Shown in pieces: positions 11,200 to 23,515 of a stretch of 64,000 nucleotides of DNA; position 1 is the first letter of the stretch, and every line of letters begins with the position of its first letter. The stretch is from Gnetum montanum. Lineage: Eukaryota; Streptophyta; Gnetopsida; Gnetales; Gnetaceae. The stretch is from NCBI GenBank assembly GCA_015680685.1, contig MNCI01008665.1, positions 54,700 to 118,699 of the forward strand, given 5' to 3'. The translations under genes and the position numbers were made by a program. The notes below the pieces were generated by a model. That model was not told the origin of the DNA, searched no databases, and saw only the letters and a program-made list of their open reading frames with translations.

Positions 11200-12150
11200 A
11201 CTCATGCTATCAATGATGGATTGTGACTCGCATATGCTTGCATCTCCTAGACTGTGTGGTAAACTGTGAGCTATTGTGATCAGCATCCTCCTGCAATCCC
11301 AACTGGAAGGCATGAATGCCTTCCGGTAGGGAATAATTGCTTGGAGTTTTAAGCTTATAGAAGGCAAAGGGTCATTTAAAAGACAAAATATCAACCAAGA
11401 GGCATTTAGACCTTCTAGTAGTGAATAATTACTTGAAGTTTGAGGCTTCCAAAAGGTAGAGGCTCATCCAAAAGCATGTTCGCTTCTGGAAGGTTTGAAT
11501 GCTTTCTAGATGACCCTTTTTTTCTAGAAACCTAAAACTCCAAGCAATTATTCACTTCCAGAATGTTTGAATGCTTACCAGTAGGGACTATGTTGTTTCT
11601 CGCATAGGCTCATAGTTTATCTTGACAGTGCTTCCAAATGACTCTCTACCTTTTAGAAGCCTCAAACTCCAAGCAATTAGTCTCTATTGAAAGGTTTAAA
11701 TGCCTTCCAAATAATCTTCTGTGTTTCGGATCATCCTTTCCCTACCAAAAGCCTAAAACTCCAAGCAGTTATTCCCTTTCAAAATGTTTGAATGCCTACT
11801 GGTTGAGACTGTAGGAGGGTGCTATTTGCATAGGCTCACAATTTACCTTGATAGTGCTTCTAGATGATCCTCTACCTTCCAAAAGCCTCAAACTATAAGC
11901 AGTTATTCCCTTAGGTTAATCTTCTACCTTCGAGAAGCCTATAACTCCAAGCAATTATTTCCTACTAGAAGGTCTAAACACCTTCCAGTTGGGATTGTAG
12001 AAAGGTGCTAGTCTCACTACCTCGTAGTTTACCTAGACTATGCTTCCAGATGATTCACTTCCTTCCAAAAGCCACAAACTCTGAGTAATTATTCCCTGCT
12101 GAAAATCTTGAACACCTTTTGGAAAGGACTGTGGAAGGGTGCCTCTCACA
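11200..12150. repeat. Block of inverted then direct diverged repeats
   Basis: A core of the form aaactccaagcaattattc, next to an element like aaggtttgaatgccttcc, occurs at least eight times. Two copies are inverted (near 11325 and 11412). Six are direct (near 11535, 11665, 11750, 11885, 11940 and 12070). Longer shared text between direct copies (cataggctcacaatttacct, gtgcttctagatgatcc) gives a unit of very roughly 100-200 bases. Because both orientations are present, a transcript could fold into long hairpins. It may be part of a foldback or MULE-type terminal structure, but no outer boundary was found. Confidence 0.6.
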
Positions 12151-13255
12151 TAAGGTTGTAGTTTATCATGTGAGTGGATGGGATATGCATTTTTCTCTCG
12201 CAATCTGAGAACTATGATACATAGTTCTATTGCAGTTTGTAATAGAAAACTAAAAAACAGTGCATTCAAATTATGATTCACATTTCTTTCGTAACTTGAA
12301 ACAAAGACATTAGTGTGAGGTAACTATAATTTGCAACTTTCCAGTTCTATCAAATAGTAGGGGCGTAATGCAAATAGCATGTCCTCGCATCATGATAATT
12401 GTTAGGTGCAAGGTGATGCAAGATGCATGTCATCACACTCTAGAAAGTAGTGTGATTTACTGTAAGACACGTCTTTGTAGTCCCTCTATGATGGTTGGGA
12501 GTACATGAGTATTACATACATTTTTGAAATTATGATGACATGTGACACACATGGATTCACAACCCCAAGTTGCAACACACTACGTGTCACACTACCTCGC
12601 ACTATAAAGGTGCAAGTAAAGTGCAACTTGCAGGTTAGCGCATTAGTACATGACTTTACAAATTCATTTTTTAAATTAATTTATAAACACAAAATTGCAA
12701 TTTTAATTTTGAAAATAGAAATTAGAAAAGCAAAACAAATTTCTATGTAAATGGTAAAAATTGATGGCTCTCCAAAAATTTCTTGTCACCTCTAAAAACA
12801 TCATAGTCAAGTGCTAAATGTCTTGTAGTTTGAATGTATGCACTTAAGGTAGCAAAAGAGACATTTTCGAAAGATGAATGATTATCCTAAAAGCTATAAA
12901 TTCATGGCATTCGTGATTATTTGAACTTCATACCTTGGAGTAAAGCAAAACAAAGGCACTATAGAGCAAAGAATATCAAGAGAGTCATATGTGAGGATGA
13001 GAATTGTCTTAACATATGAGCCACAATTGAGGATGCGTTATGAGAGACTAATAATTCTTTAATAATTAATAATTCAATGTATATAGAATATCAAATAGCC
13101 CACATAGATAGAAAATGTTACAGATAATATATATTACAGATTCTTTTACAAAATTAAAAAAGATATTCATTATCACCAAAATGCATCATAGATTCATTTA
13201 CAAAATCATAGAAGAGATGCATTACAACTTAATACCATCAGAAAAGTGGAATGTG

Positions 13256-14205
13256 TCATGGATAATGACTATAATTAGATTTAGTTACATCACAAAATAC
13301 AACTAGACCATGTTTAGTGTAGTTCTCATTTAGCATATGCCATAGACACATGTTTCTCCAAACTTGATCAACTTCTAGAGAACTTAGGATTTCCCATATC
13401 ATAGATTTCTGATACAGAGAAAAAAAATCAACAATGAAATTCAAGTCTTTATTGAGTACCAAATGATGCATATAGATTAATTTATACATCTCACAATCAT
13501 ATCCATTTTCTTGTTTCAGAAGGCCTTCAACTACAATTACATTCCATTTTGTAGCCACTTTTTTCTCTTTCCCTTATGTTCCATTACACCTTTAGAGAAA
13601 ATGAACTCACCATCAAATAACTAGTCAATAAAATTCAACATCAAATTTCTAACTATTGCAAGATGTTGTAAAGGCATTGAATCATACACCAAAATTTTAT
13701 ATTTAGGTATGTCTACAACAAGAATCCAATGGCCACCAGTGTTCAAAGGAAGATAAAAGAATGTGTGTCTTGATTGAAAAAACTCATCGTAACATGTTTT
13801 ATCTTTAAGCTCTTTAACAAAATTTATTTTTACAAAAAAATCATCAATTTCTTCTTCAACCAACGTATCACTTTCAAATTTTAGGATATGTCAGTTGCTA
13901 CATTTCTTTGATCTATGTCTCTATTGGTTCTTCTGAGACACCTGCATCTTACTCTCGAAGGACTTCGCATAAGATTGAAACATATTGTTGAAGATAAAAT
14001 ATTTTGGATTCTAAAATTCGTGATAGCCATATAGTAACTTTTGAAGTTGCTTTAAGTGCATGATGTAGACATCTATGATGTCATTGTCCAGCCATTTTTT
14101 CCACCCGTCTTTATATAAACTCTTAAAAGAGAATCCTATGGAAACATATGGGGCAAATGATGTGCTCACAAGTTCTTTATTGCTAAGCACACCAAAGATA
14201 AACAA
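13256..14205 (-). pseudogene. Ulp1-like (C48) cysteine peptidase domain, broken
   Basis: The family cleaves SUMO or other ubiquitin-like proteins. Three minus-strand pieces follow the fold order. 14205-14011 has WLDNDIIDVYIMHL, like the family's N-terminal WL.D..ID.Y. 13863-13621 has YLPLNTGGHWILVVDIPKYK then YDSM, giving the catalytic His (HW) and Asp (YDSM). 13558-13256 has KQENGYDCEMY, giving the oxyanion Gln and catalytic Cys. All triad positions are thus visible, but the residue after Cys is Glu where Gly is usual. A stop and a frame change separate the pieces (13559-13620), as do further stops at 13864-14010. It is a pseudogene, most likely a transposon passenger rather than a host desumoylase. 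Confidence 0.7.
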
Positions 14206-14517
14206 TTATATCACTCTATCAATTTTTGCACAATTATCAATTGGTGTTTTTAAATCAACATTGACATCAAGTGCAAAATGGAAGAATTCAATAATAAAGT
14301 TAGACTACATTTAACAATGATAGTTTCATACATATAATAAAACAATAGGGTGAGCAATAAATAGAAAAAATTAAATTTCTAAACATAACATATGCAACAC
14401 CGATATCAAGTTCAGTTAAGTGTTGGTTTTTGCAAATTCTTCTTCTCATGGATTAATTGTTCTTTCTTGTGTTCAGCAGAAACAAATAATCTTATGGTTG
14501 CTTTGGGTGTTGTCATA

Positions 14518-15756
14518 TCATGCAAATTTGTTACACACATTTACATTAAGCACATTAAAGAAAAAATTCAAAAAATAATACAGATTTAAAGAAATATAGA
14601 AAGTGTATAACATCATGCCATTATTAAGGTTTTTTGTGACGTGGCCTCTATTAGGGTGAATGTTTTTGGATACCAATGCATTTCTTAGCATGCAAATTTC
14701 AGTATTTAGTGCTACAATTTCATCATCCATTTTCTGATTCTAAACAATAAGCTTGTCAATGCAACTATTTTCATTAGCGACAAAGTTCTCTATTTTTTCC
14801 TTTAGTGCATTATTTTCTTTCAGCAATCAAGACTTGTGATTTCAGCTTCTCCACAATATTCCAAAGTGTTGCATTACTTTCAAAATATTAACATAATGTC
14901 TTGATCATGTTATGTAACTTGTCTTCAATTGCTTTCAGAGAACATATGTCATGACGACACACATCTTGCAAAGAAGGTTTATCAATTTTTTTTACATCAG
15001 ATGAAGTTTTAGGCCTAATAATGCATTCTTGAAAATTCTTTCAAGATTCAACTTCACTATATCCTGAAGTTGCATTAGGATAACCTATATATTATGTTTT
15101 TGTAATAATTTTCTCACAATAATTGGAAAGCCAAGAGACTCTCTAGTATCATGAAGCTGCCATGCCCTTTCACACCTCCTCATCTCAGAAAGTATGGTAA
15201 CTAAAATATCAAAAGGAAGACCTTTATTGTTATCCAATGCCCACATGAGTAAAATTACATTATTAGAAATCTTAGCTTTGATTACTTTTACTAGAAATAA
15301 AGTCCACTGCATAAATTTGGAGAGCAACAGTAACTCCGAATAGCAATTTGGATTGTTATCTTCCTTATCAAATTTTTGGGCATACAGAATTAAGTGATTT
15401 TTACTTTTCTACTACCTTTGTTCCTTGATAGCTGGCTCATTGCTGCATGAAACTTGTATTATATCTATAGTATCATTTGCATTAAAGGTGAAATTCTAAC
15501 ATTGTACAGTGGCTTGCAAAGTATTTATCCGAACTGAGACACCATTAGTCAACCATTTATAAAAATTGTAAACAACATTTTTATCATAGAAACATTCCAT
15601 TATCATCCAATTATAAATTTTAATTCTCTTTAATTTCGTAGAAAGGACATATATTTCTAGCAAATCCAAAATACTTTCAACATTACGTTCGCAAACTAAG
15701 GCAATAACTACAATTTCAAAAATTAAATGACATTTAAAATAACATAACACAAACAA
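14518..15756 (-). pseudogene. N-terminal part of the Ulp1-type transposon protein, broken
   Basis: These minus-strand pieces lie upstream of the peptidase domain in the same orientation: 15756-15496, 15327-15085 and 14730-14518. The first two are hydrophobic and helical (for example VILLMWALDNNKGLPFDIL and ERAWQLHDTRESLGFPI), in the style of the domain that precedes Ulp1 in plant transposon proteins. The last begins MDDEIVALNTEICMLRNAL, a coiled-coil heptad pattern. Stops and frame changes separate them, and some gaps could be introns. I do not recognise a transposase. Confidence 0.4.
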
Positions 15757-16659
15757 AATTGATCAACAAGTGTATTACTATATTTTTGAAATAACTAAAA
15801 TTCAAAAAATACAATTACTCACATGGAAGATCCCTTTTGTTGTTCACTTTAGCTTTTACCACACTCATGATTGTATAGAACTTTGGCAATAGCAATTGCT
15901 ATGAAGGAAATTTTTCATAGACAAATAGCCAACTGTAGCTATGCTCTACTAAAATTAACATTATTAGCACACAATAAAGAAATTGCTAATATGTTGTAGC
16001 ACACCTAAACATTTTCATGTCATGCATATAGAGATATTGATATTACATCAAACCACTATCAGTGATCAAATATTAAAATAATAGTTATCTTACCATTGAT
16101 ATATATGAGTTATTAACTATAAAATACTAAACAATAAGATAATGTTAGAGATATCAACAAATAATTTCTTCAACATCTACAACCAAACACAATAAGGATC
16201 CTTCTCTACCTAAGAAAGGTACATGATTTCATCATTCTAAATAATGCATCTTAATATTTTAGTTGGCTAAAAGTATTGATTTTAAGTCATAGTATTATTG
16301 TAATTGACTTACAGTAACATATGTAATGGTTTTACATAAAAAGCTCATTCGAAATGATCCAAGAAAGCTTAGGAGCCTACAATGTTAGCACTCAATTCAA
16401 AAATAGATATATGAACTTATATGATCAAGCTTGTATTGTAAGAGAGTGTAATAGTTTGATTGATTAATTGTCTCCTTAAGGGTATGTTTCTTGCAATTGT
16501 ACATTGTAATTCATGTCTTTGAGCAAAAATAAAGTTATGTATTTTCTTTCTAGTTGAATTAAGAATTTATATAAATTCCTATACTAAGACCTTAGAAAAG
16601 CTTTTCTCGTGAAGAACTTCATGGTTTTCTCACAATGTGAAACTCAATACAAAAATTAG

Positions 16660-17085
16660 AAATAGTGCTACTAGATTGCAAGTAGTAGTTCACTTGCAGT
16701 CATAGTGCTAGTAGACTACGAGCTACAAGTCTCTCATAATCGAAATCTAAAAAATAAAAAAAATAGTGCTACAAAACTACATGTTGTAGTGTGGTCGCAA
16801 TTTTCCAATGTGAATACATGTCCAAAAATAGTGCGAGACGCATAGATTTACACTATCATTAACTTGTTTCTATTAAAAACTATGACATCCTGCAAGTCGC
16901 ATAGACTCGCACTAGAAAATATTGTTACTATGAGTTGCATTATGTTGCATAATTTAAAGGATTTTTTAAAAAATGTGCAAGTCGCATAGACTTGCACTGT
17001 AAAAAAATCATTATTGTGAGTCATAGTACATGGCATAATTTACAATATTTTAAAAAAATTATGAGTCACATAAAGTTGCACTAAA
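16660..17085. repeat. Palindromic 23-base motif repeated in subterminal style
   Basis: The motif is TGCAAGTC, then GCATA, then GACTTGCA, a perfect 8-base inverted repeat with a 5-base loop at about 16975-16997. Diverged copies lie at about 16888-16908 and 16830-16855, and related gagt-cacataaag-ttgcact text lies near 17065. Such clusters are typical transposase-binding subterminal repeats of CACTA elements (established for the family). Assignment here is inference. Confidence 0.5.
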
Positions 17086-18939
17086 ATTGAACAAATTCTT
17101 GGTTTGTAATTGCAAATTTGTTACAAGTTCAATGTGGGTAAATAGATAGTATACACTTATAGTTGAGATCAAACCATTGAATTACATTGCCACAGGCCAC
17201 ATTTTGTAGTAACAAAAATTGTGATTTTTACTTTGCCAATATATTATGAGTGCAACATGCTCTAACACTATAAAGATAGTGCTTACAACATTTGCACATC
17301 ATAAGCCACAAGGGTTATCCACATGAGAAATGCCTCACATTATTATATATGAAACCTTTCCATCCAGGGCCATGATGACATACTATCCTAATAGCTCAAG
17401 TAAGATATTTTTAGTCAACACCCAACAACTTAAACCTTTTCTTGAATCAAGAACAACTAGTGGAACAAAAGCCTCAACTAATGGACATGCATGTTCAATT
17501 TTCTAAATCTCCTCCTGCCAACTTTGTCATGGGGGAGATGCCCATCCATGCTAATATTATATGGATGGCTTCTCAATTTTCAATTTTTTTGTTTTACATC
17601 ATTTTCAATCATTTTTCATTTTCTTGAATATTTTAAAATTTTTCTATATTTTTCCTTAATTAGACTTTTCTTATGTGTCTTCCTTTTCTTTATTACCATA
17701 AGGAATTTGGTGTTGAATACAACTACTGATTAATGATGGTTTGTAACTTCCATTGTTTACTTGATTGCAAATGACTAGATTTCATCTTAGAATTTTGACT
17801 TTAATTAATGGAACATTGATTTTTTTCATGATATCAAGAAGTGAGTTCATGTCATCAACCATTTCACATAACTCTATGGTATTTCCTCATTTTGGAAATA
17901 TGAGGTCCTTTCTTGATAACAACTTACAATGAATTTGTGACCTTGGCACTTTCCAATTTGGTATGAATTAAGTGGATGAACAAGGGTGTGGCTTAAAGGG
18001 GATTTTTCACCTTTTGTACTTGCCTACCATCTAGGGTTACATGAGTATTTTCATGGATTCCTCACCATTCCTACATCAACTAATAAATAGGAAGCAATGT
18101 CTTTGCATTGTGTTCTTTCCATTGGCAAAAAATAAACAATGGGAATTCAAAGCATACCCCTAGACATAATAGTAGGCTACAAGCACTAGTTATGGGGCTA
18201 GAAAGACATGTTAACCATGCCTGAAGGTACCCCTCTAACTAAATCCCTTTTCACTTCCTACTTTTCTTTTCTTCTTTCTTTGGAATAGTGAGTGGTCTAT
18301 GGGGATGTTCTTGTATTTTGGAGGATGGAATGATCTAATCTGCCAATGCAAAGTCACTAGAAGTGGATGGCCTTTATTCTAACTAGGTCATACTAATCAC
18401 ATCCTCCGCAAGGGATTTCATGTGACCAAAATGTAGGACTCCATTCCATACTCTCTTCTCTCTCATCCACTTGTTCTTTCCATGTATCACCTCACTACCT
18501 TTTCTCATGATTGTACTGATGGGTTCATTTTGAAATGGTCTTAATTCTTTGATGGTTTCTCTAGTGATTTGATTTTTAACAATCCACAATCATTAATCAT
18601 CCTTGGGCTCCATGGACTCCTTAGTTTGAGGGCATGCAAGGGCATTAAGGGCATAAGCCTGCTATGGGAAGGATCGACTTGCATACTCCTTGGCTAGGAT
18701 GGTTAAGTTCCTTATCCCTCAAGCATTTTTCTTTCAAAACCTTTTTTTTCCACCTCAATGCATCCACTTTTTGCACTCCTTGGTAATTAATATCCTACTA
18801 AATCTCCTTTCTAGATGTATTCCTAGCCCTCTTCAAGAATTTTTTCTTATTCTAAGCTTTCTTAGCTTCCTCTAGATTCCAATTTCATGGCCAAACTCCT
18901 TTTTCTTACTTAGTTTTTCAATTATAGAAATTTTTATTT

Positions 18940-18990
18940 TTGGCTACATCAACGCATCCCCATCGATGTAGTACAAAAATAGTATAAATA
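18940..18990 (+). promoter_or_regulatory. Internal U3-like promoter block before the G3 extra ORF
   Basis: The text ggctacatcaacgcatcc and catcgatgtagtac, followed by TATAAATA (18983-18990), resembles the U3 of the G3 LTR (ctgcatcgacatagcc, gatgcatcaatgtagt, 42057-42105). It also occupies the same place as the block at 35445-35560 in G2. It lies about 440 bases before the extra-ORF ATG (19429), which is preceded by gatcatag, a plausible 3' splice site. Confidence 0.5.
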
Positions 18991-19428
18991 CGCAATGAGA
19001 GTTAGAAAATTTTTTACATTTTCCTCATAACGCTAGGGGAGTCTTTGTAATTTTTAGATCCCAACACCTTCCCAAGCCCATGACTTCCTAACCGTATGTT
19101 TGAATCAACTCATTCTTTGACCCTTTAGGTACCAAAGGTGAGCTTTACGTCATGGGGGCCGCAAGCCTATGGTTTTTGATGAAATGTTTTTGGAATTTTT
19201 CTTACTCCCAAATGATTTAACTAATAAGATAATATTGAACATCACTAATTCACCTAAGTTAAACCTCACCAACAAACTTGGGTAGCCATTAGTATAAAAT
19301 AACATTAAAATAATTAATCTATCATGATCACAAATTAGCCTAAGTGTAACTAGCCAAATGGGACAAGGTATCAAAGTGTTATAGGTTACACATAAAAAAA
19401 TAACCCTTAACTATGTGTGTGATCATAG

Positions 19429-20240
19429 ATGGTGCCAAAGAGACCATAGGGAGAAGGACCATCACAACCGTGGGAGAAGTAGCCAAAAAAGGGAAGGGAC
19501 CAACAACAAGAACAACAACAACCCCAAGAAGGTGAGGCAGAAACCCATGCCACAAACTTATTTGGGAGGAGCTTGAAGTGAAATTTATTTGCTAGATTCC
19601 CACTATAGAAATAGGCTAGTCTAGGCAAGACGAAGTGCCAAGGCCTAGACCAAATCTAGAGGTCACCTTGACCAAGGCCTAACTAAAACAAATCTATTCT
19701 AAGGAGGTGCAAAGTGCCATTCTTCAGGAGCTCAACTTTGATCCTTTCTTAGACTTGACACTAGAAGAGGTAAAGATATAATTGCAAAGATCTTCCATGC
19801 AGTCCATCCTCACTCTCAGTGAGAAGTGGTAAATGGAAGAGACTTACCTCTTCTAAAATAATCGATAGAAAGATGTGACTATGAAAATCAAGGACATCAG
19901 CATGTCCTAATTGATAGAGGCCATTACAAAGGTCCTCATGTTGCCTAACATAGGGGCAACTTTGGCAGAAATTCCTACACAAGTGAACCCCAACGTCAAA
20001 AAGGAATAGATCCAATGGTGCTATGGAGTGCACCATAAGGAGTACGGTGTACTTAATAAGGTAGAGAGGGCCTACTTCAAGATTGTAGCCTACCACCTAA
20101 ACCTAATGGTGAGGCCAAGCAAGATCACTACCTTCTCTACCCATGCGTGTGTTGCTCTAAGAGGAAAGTTCCTTGTCAACCTCCCCCAGCTCATCTTCAT
20201 GGAGATATAAACATTATTCAAAGAGAATGAGTGAGGGAGG
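19429..20240 (+). pseudogene. Extra ORF of G3, first part, broken
   Basis: It starts MVPKRP right after gatcatag. It is basic and Gln-rich at first, then matches the G2 extra ORF along its length: aaggtagagagggcctactt versus the G2 text at 36555, and NPMVRPSKITTFSAH in G2 versus NLMVRPSKITTFSTHA here (about 20095-20150). That middle region resembles the domain known as putative plant transposon protein. Many stops are present. It is cut at 20240 by copia C1 and resumes at 26694. Confidence 0.65.
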
Positions 20241-21283
20241 TGTGGATCTTTTGGCTTTGGTATGTCAAAACATTAAGAAAAATGGAAAACAAGTTTGTTT
20301 GTATGTGTTCTGCTTGTAGGATAAGAACTTGGATTGAACTTGGTTATAGATAAGGAATGATGCATTCATCATACAAGGGAAAGTGAAGAAAGACATCTCT
20401 AGGAAGCAACAAACATCTTGATAGATTTAGAATGGATTCAGACAAAGATGTCTTCAGAAAAAGTAAGACATCTTTCTTAGATAAAGACGGCTTTCATGAG
20501 ACAAAGATGCCTTTGTAGATTGTAGACCAAGTCTAAAAAGACATCTTCTACAAGACAAAGACATCTTCTAGAGTAAATACTTTAGAAAGATGCCTTTTAG
20601 GAAATAAAGATGTCTTTCCAAATTTGAAGGCCAATTTAGAAAGACATCCCCCATGATCATTAGTTAGCCATTGCATGATTTTTGAGAAGAATTTAGCAAT
20701 GTGGTAGCTATAATAAGACTTCATATGCATTGGGAAATGTGTAAGCATTGTTGTATTCATTGTACAATCATTTGTAATCATTGAATTCTCTATTGCTCCT
20801 CATTGTCTAATCATTTTAGCTTTGTAAAGACTGATGTACCTAACTATTCAAGGACTAGCAAATTGAGTTGCAATCATTCCTTGTAATACTTGTTCTTGTT
20901 ACCCTAAGGGGTTGAGTTCCTTGCGCTTGTTAGGATCTTGTGGGATTGAGTTGTTGGTGCCACGGTATAACACTTTGATGTAGAGCTCAGGTTTGTAAAG
21001 GTTGTGGAAGCCTTGAAACTAGATTTTCAAGCCTGATGGGAGCTTATAGAGTTGAGTGATTGGTGTTGTGATACAATACTCTGGAATGGAAGATTGTACA
21101 AGGTGTGGACCCTACAACCACATTTTGAGAGTAACAAATTTTGGAGGTGTGGTTGAGATCTACCCTCCAAGTGTGGAGTACCCAAGTTAGGAAACCATGT
21201 GAGTTTATGTGTATGCTTTGTTTGTTTAAGTTTTTATTTGGGGAACTTATTCATCCCCCTCCTTCTAAGTTCAATGATCCACA
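20241..21283 (+). repeat. 5' LTR of C1
   Basis: It starts TGTGGATCTTTTGG and ends gatccaca. Its first half carries a cluster of gacatc and gatgtc motifs (about 20385-20655: seven exact plus several one-base variants), mostly within aaGACATCtt or aaGATGTCtt. A TATA-like ctataataag follows near 20708. The cluster is probably an enhancer in U3. Confidence 0.85.
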
Positions 21284-21285
21284 AG

Positions 21286-21298
21286 TGGTATCGAAGCC
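21286..21298 (+). other. Primer-binding site of C1 (initiator tRNA-Met type)
   Basis: TGGTATCGAAGCC starts two bases after the LTR. It differs at two positions from the common plant copia and gypsy site TGGTATCAGAGCC, which pairs with the 3' end of initiator tRNA-Met. Confidence 0.85.
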
Positions 21299-21349
21299 TG
21301 GTACTCTTTGTTTCATCATCTACTTCAAGAGTGAACAATGGAGGGGACT

Positions 21350-22927
21350 TCTTACATAAAGCTACTCATGTTCAACAAATTTTACTTCACGTATTAGAAA
21401 GCTAGACTGTAAGGGTTCTTTGAGTCCATGGAGTTTGAATTCTAGGAGTTAATCTTGGAAGGCTACACTCCACCCATTGACGACACCACGAACATCATCA
21501 ATCCTTGCAACAAATGGTCACAAGAAGAAAAGGATAAGTTCATGTTTGATTCAAAAGCAAAAAATTGTTTATATTGTGCATTGAATAAATTTGAATTCAA
21601 TAGGGTAGCAAGATGTAAAATGGCCAAAGAAATTTGGAAAACTTTAGAAGCTATGTACAAACAAACCTTTATTGTTAAGCAATTGAAATTTTTATTTTTG
21701 CAAAGTGAATATGATAAACTCAAGATGTGAGAAGGTGAGAAAATCAAGGATTATTTTTCTAGAATTAACAATCTTGTTGTAGCCATTGGAGAAATAGGGA
21801 AAGACTTGCCTAAAAGTGACATCATCATTAAAATGATCAAAACTCTACAATCATATTTTAGGCCTAAGGTCATAGCCATGGAGGAAATTAGAGATTTCTC
21901 AACTCTAAAATTTGAGGAACTTCATAGTAATCTCATCACCTATGAAGTGAATCTCATAAGTGAAGGAGCAATTCAACAAAAACCTAGTGCTCTAAAGATT
22001 GCCTCCAAGGAGAAGGAGGTTAATGAGCATGATGAGGGCAGTGAAGAGGAGATTGCCCTTCTTACTAGGAAGCTTCAAGGACTAATTGCTAGGAAGAACA
22101 AAGGGACATATTCACAAAGATTCAATCAACCTAAAGGTAAAGAAAGAGGTAAGAACTTTTTGAACTCTAACTTAGATTTTTCTTCTATAGAATGTTGGAT
22201 GGGTGGAGGCAGAGGCCATGTGGCCTTCGAAAGTCCTAGTAGCTTGAGGATGCAATAAAAGAATAAATTCCTTGAAGAAGCAAAGAAGACAAACTTCTAT
22301 ACAAGTTAGGATGATGGGGAACAAGGTGAAGAAGAAGTAAAGGAAGATGCAAAAAATTCTTCACTCATCTACATGGCCCTCATTGATGGTGATTCATCAA
22401 ACAATGAACTAAATGACAATGAAAGTTATGATTTATTATGTAAAGAAATTTTGAATTTTCAAAATCTTTGTACTAAGTTAAATAAACAAGTTAATTCTAA
22501 AGAGCATGAAATATATTTGTTAAATTTAACTATTTTTGATCTTGATAAATAGCTCTTAGATCTAAAGGTTGAGAATGAGGAGCTACCCTTATCTTTAGAA
22601 CAGGACAAAGTGGAAGTTGCAGATGTTAAACTAATAAATGAATGATTAACAAAGGAAAAAGAGTCCCTTCGAATGGTTCTTGGACAAGGAAAAAGCCCAC
22701 AAGATAAAAGTGAACTTGGATGTTGCCACCAAATAGAGGAACCTTCATCTCATTTGAAGGAACCATCAAGGAACAAGGACTCTAGACCAAGGGAAGCTTC
22801 TATCCAACATAAAACTCCTCAAAGGTTTGGTCCTTTGAGTTATTTTTTCAATAGGAGAATTAGATGTTATTATTGTAACAAGATTGAGCATAAAAAAGGG
22901 AGCTCAATCTATAGTTTTATCACATGA
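21350..22927 (+). pseudogene. Copia gag (UBN2-type), broken
   Basis: Gag forms the particle. The clear parts are 21455-21730 (NKWSQEEKDKFMFDSKAKN, then KEIWKTLEAMYK, the classic copia gag core) and 21806-22258 (acidic and Lys-rich linker). Then come broken coiled-coil-like pieces (22260-22650) and a zinc knuckle near 22863-22905, CYYCNKIEHKKGSS, where the last Cys of C-x2-C-x4-H-x4-C is Ser. Stops occur at 21728, 22256, 22550 and elsewhere. Protease and integrase should follow but do not. The start codon is unclear because the first 60 codons contain stops. Confidence 0.75.
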
Positions 22928-23284
22928 CTACATGGACATATCAAAAGACTCCTTGGTTTTATCAAAGTGCACTAAGAAAGGGTTTTATGTAATTTCAAAA
23001 AGAAGATTAATGGTCAACCCAAAGAACAAAGGCTATCAAAAGGGAATAGAGAATTAAATAGAACCAAGGGCATCAAGACACTTTCCTTAACAAATTCGTA
23101 AGAGGAAGTCATGCATTGGACATTGGGAAAGTTTGGTTCAAAGGAGATTCCTCAAAAGAGGAAATGCATTCCTTAGCTCTTTAGACACCATCATCTTTCG
23201 ATAGCATGACAAGTAAGTAGAGGTAATTTTTATTTTTGTTTTCAAGGTTTAATTAAGAGTATAAACCAATGGTAGTCTTCCAAA

Positions 23285-23512
23285 ACCTCATTTTGACTTT
23301 TGAAGAAATACATCTTTCGAAAGTGAAAGATGTCTCTACCAAGGCATTTTTTCCAGATTAAAGACATCTCTCTAGTTTTCATTTGTTGTGGAAAAGATAT
23401 ATTTAACAAATGAAAGACATTTACTACATTTTTGACATGTGAAAAAGACATCCTTCTATCGAAAAAGACATCATTTTTCATCAAAACTCTTATTTACCCA
23501 TAGTTATAAAAG
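23285..23512 (+). promoter_or_regulatory. Internal U3-like promoter block of C1
   Basis: Seven aaGACATC/GATGTCtt-like motifs, at least four exact, lie between about 23309 and 23475, the same motif that fills the U3 of this element's LTRs. A TATA box, TATAAAAG (23505-23512), follows at once, and the second ORF starts just after. The arrangement copies the LTR promoter inside the element. The function is inference. Confidence 0.55.
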
Positions 23513-23515
23513 ACA

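Larger units (their letters stand above)
12300..17300 (-). mobile_element. Probable degraded DNA transposon with Ulp1-type gene (edges uncertain)
   Basis: A minus-strand broken Ulp1-like gene (13256-15756) is flanked on the right by repeated palindromic motifs containing gcaagtcgcatagac (16680-17080). On the left (12550-12640) there are cacacta and gtgcaacttgcag motifs. Ulp1-type peptidases are known passengers or ORF2 products of plant CACTA and Mutator-like elements. A possible terminal cattttgtagta lies near 17200, resembling a CACTA end, but I could not find a matching opposite end or a target duplication. Transposase itself is not recognised. The type and limits are inference. Confidence 0.4.

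Noticed and set aside
11200-12150. Gene remnant or CRISPR-like array in the repeat block
   Set aside because: Copies are diverged and occur in both orientations, and no frame is kept between units.
20028-20210. Short open frame as a separate small gene
   Set aside because: It is a stop-free stretch of the G3 extra ORF that matches G2 at 36540-36690.
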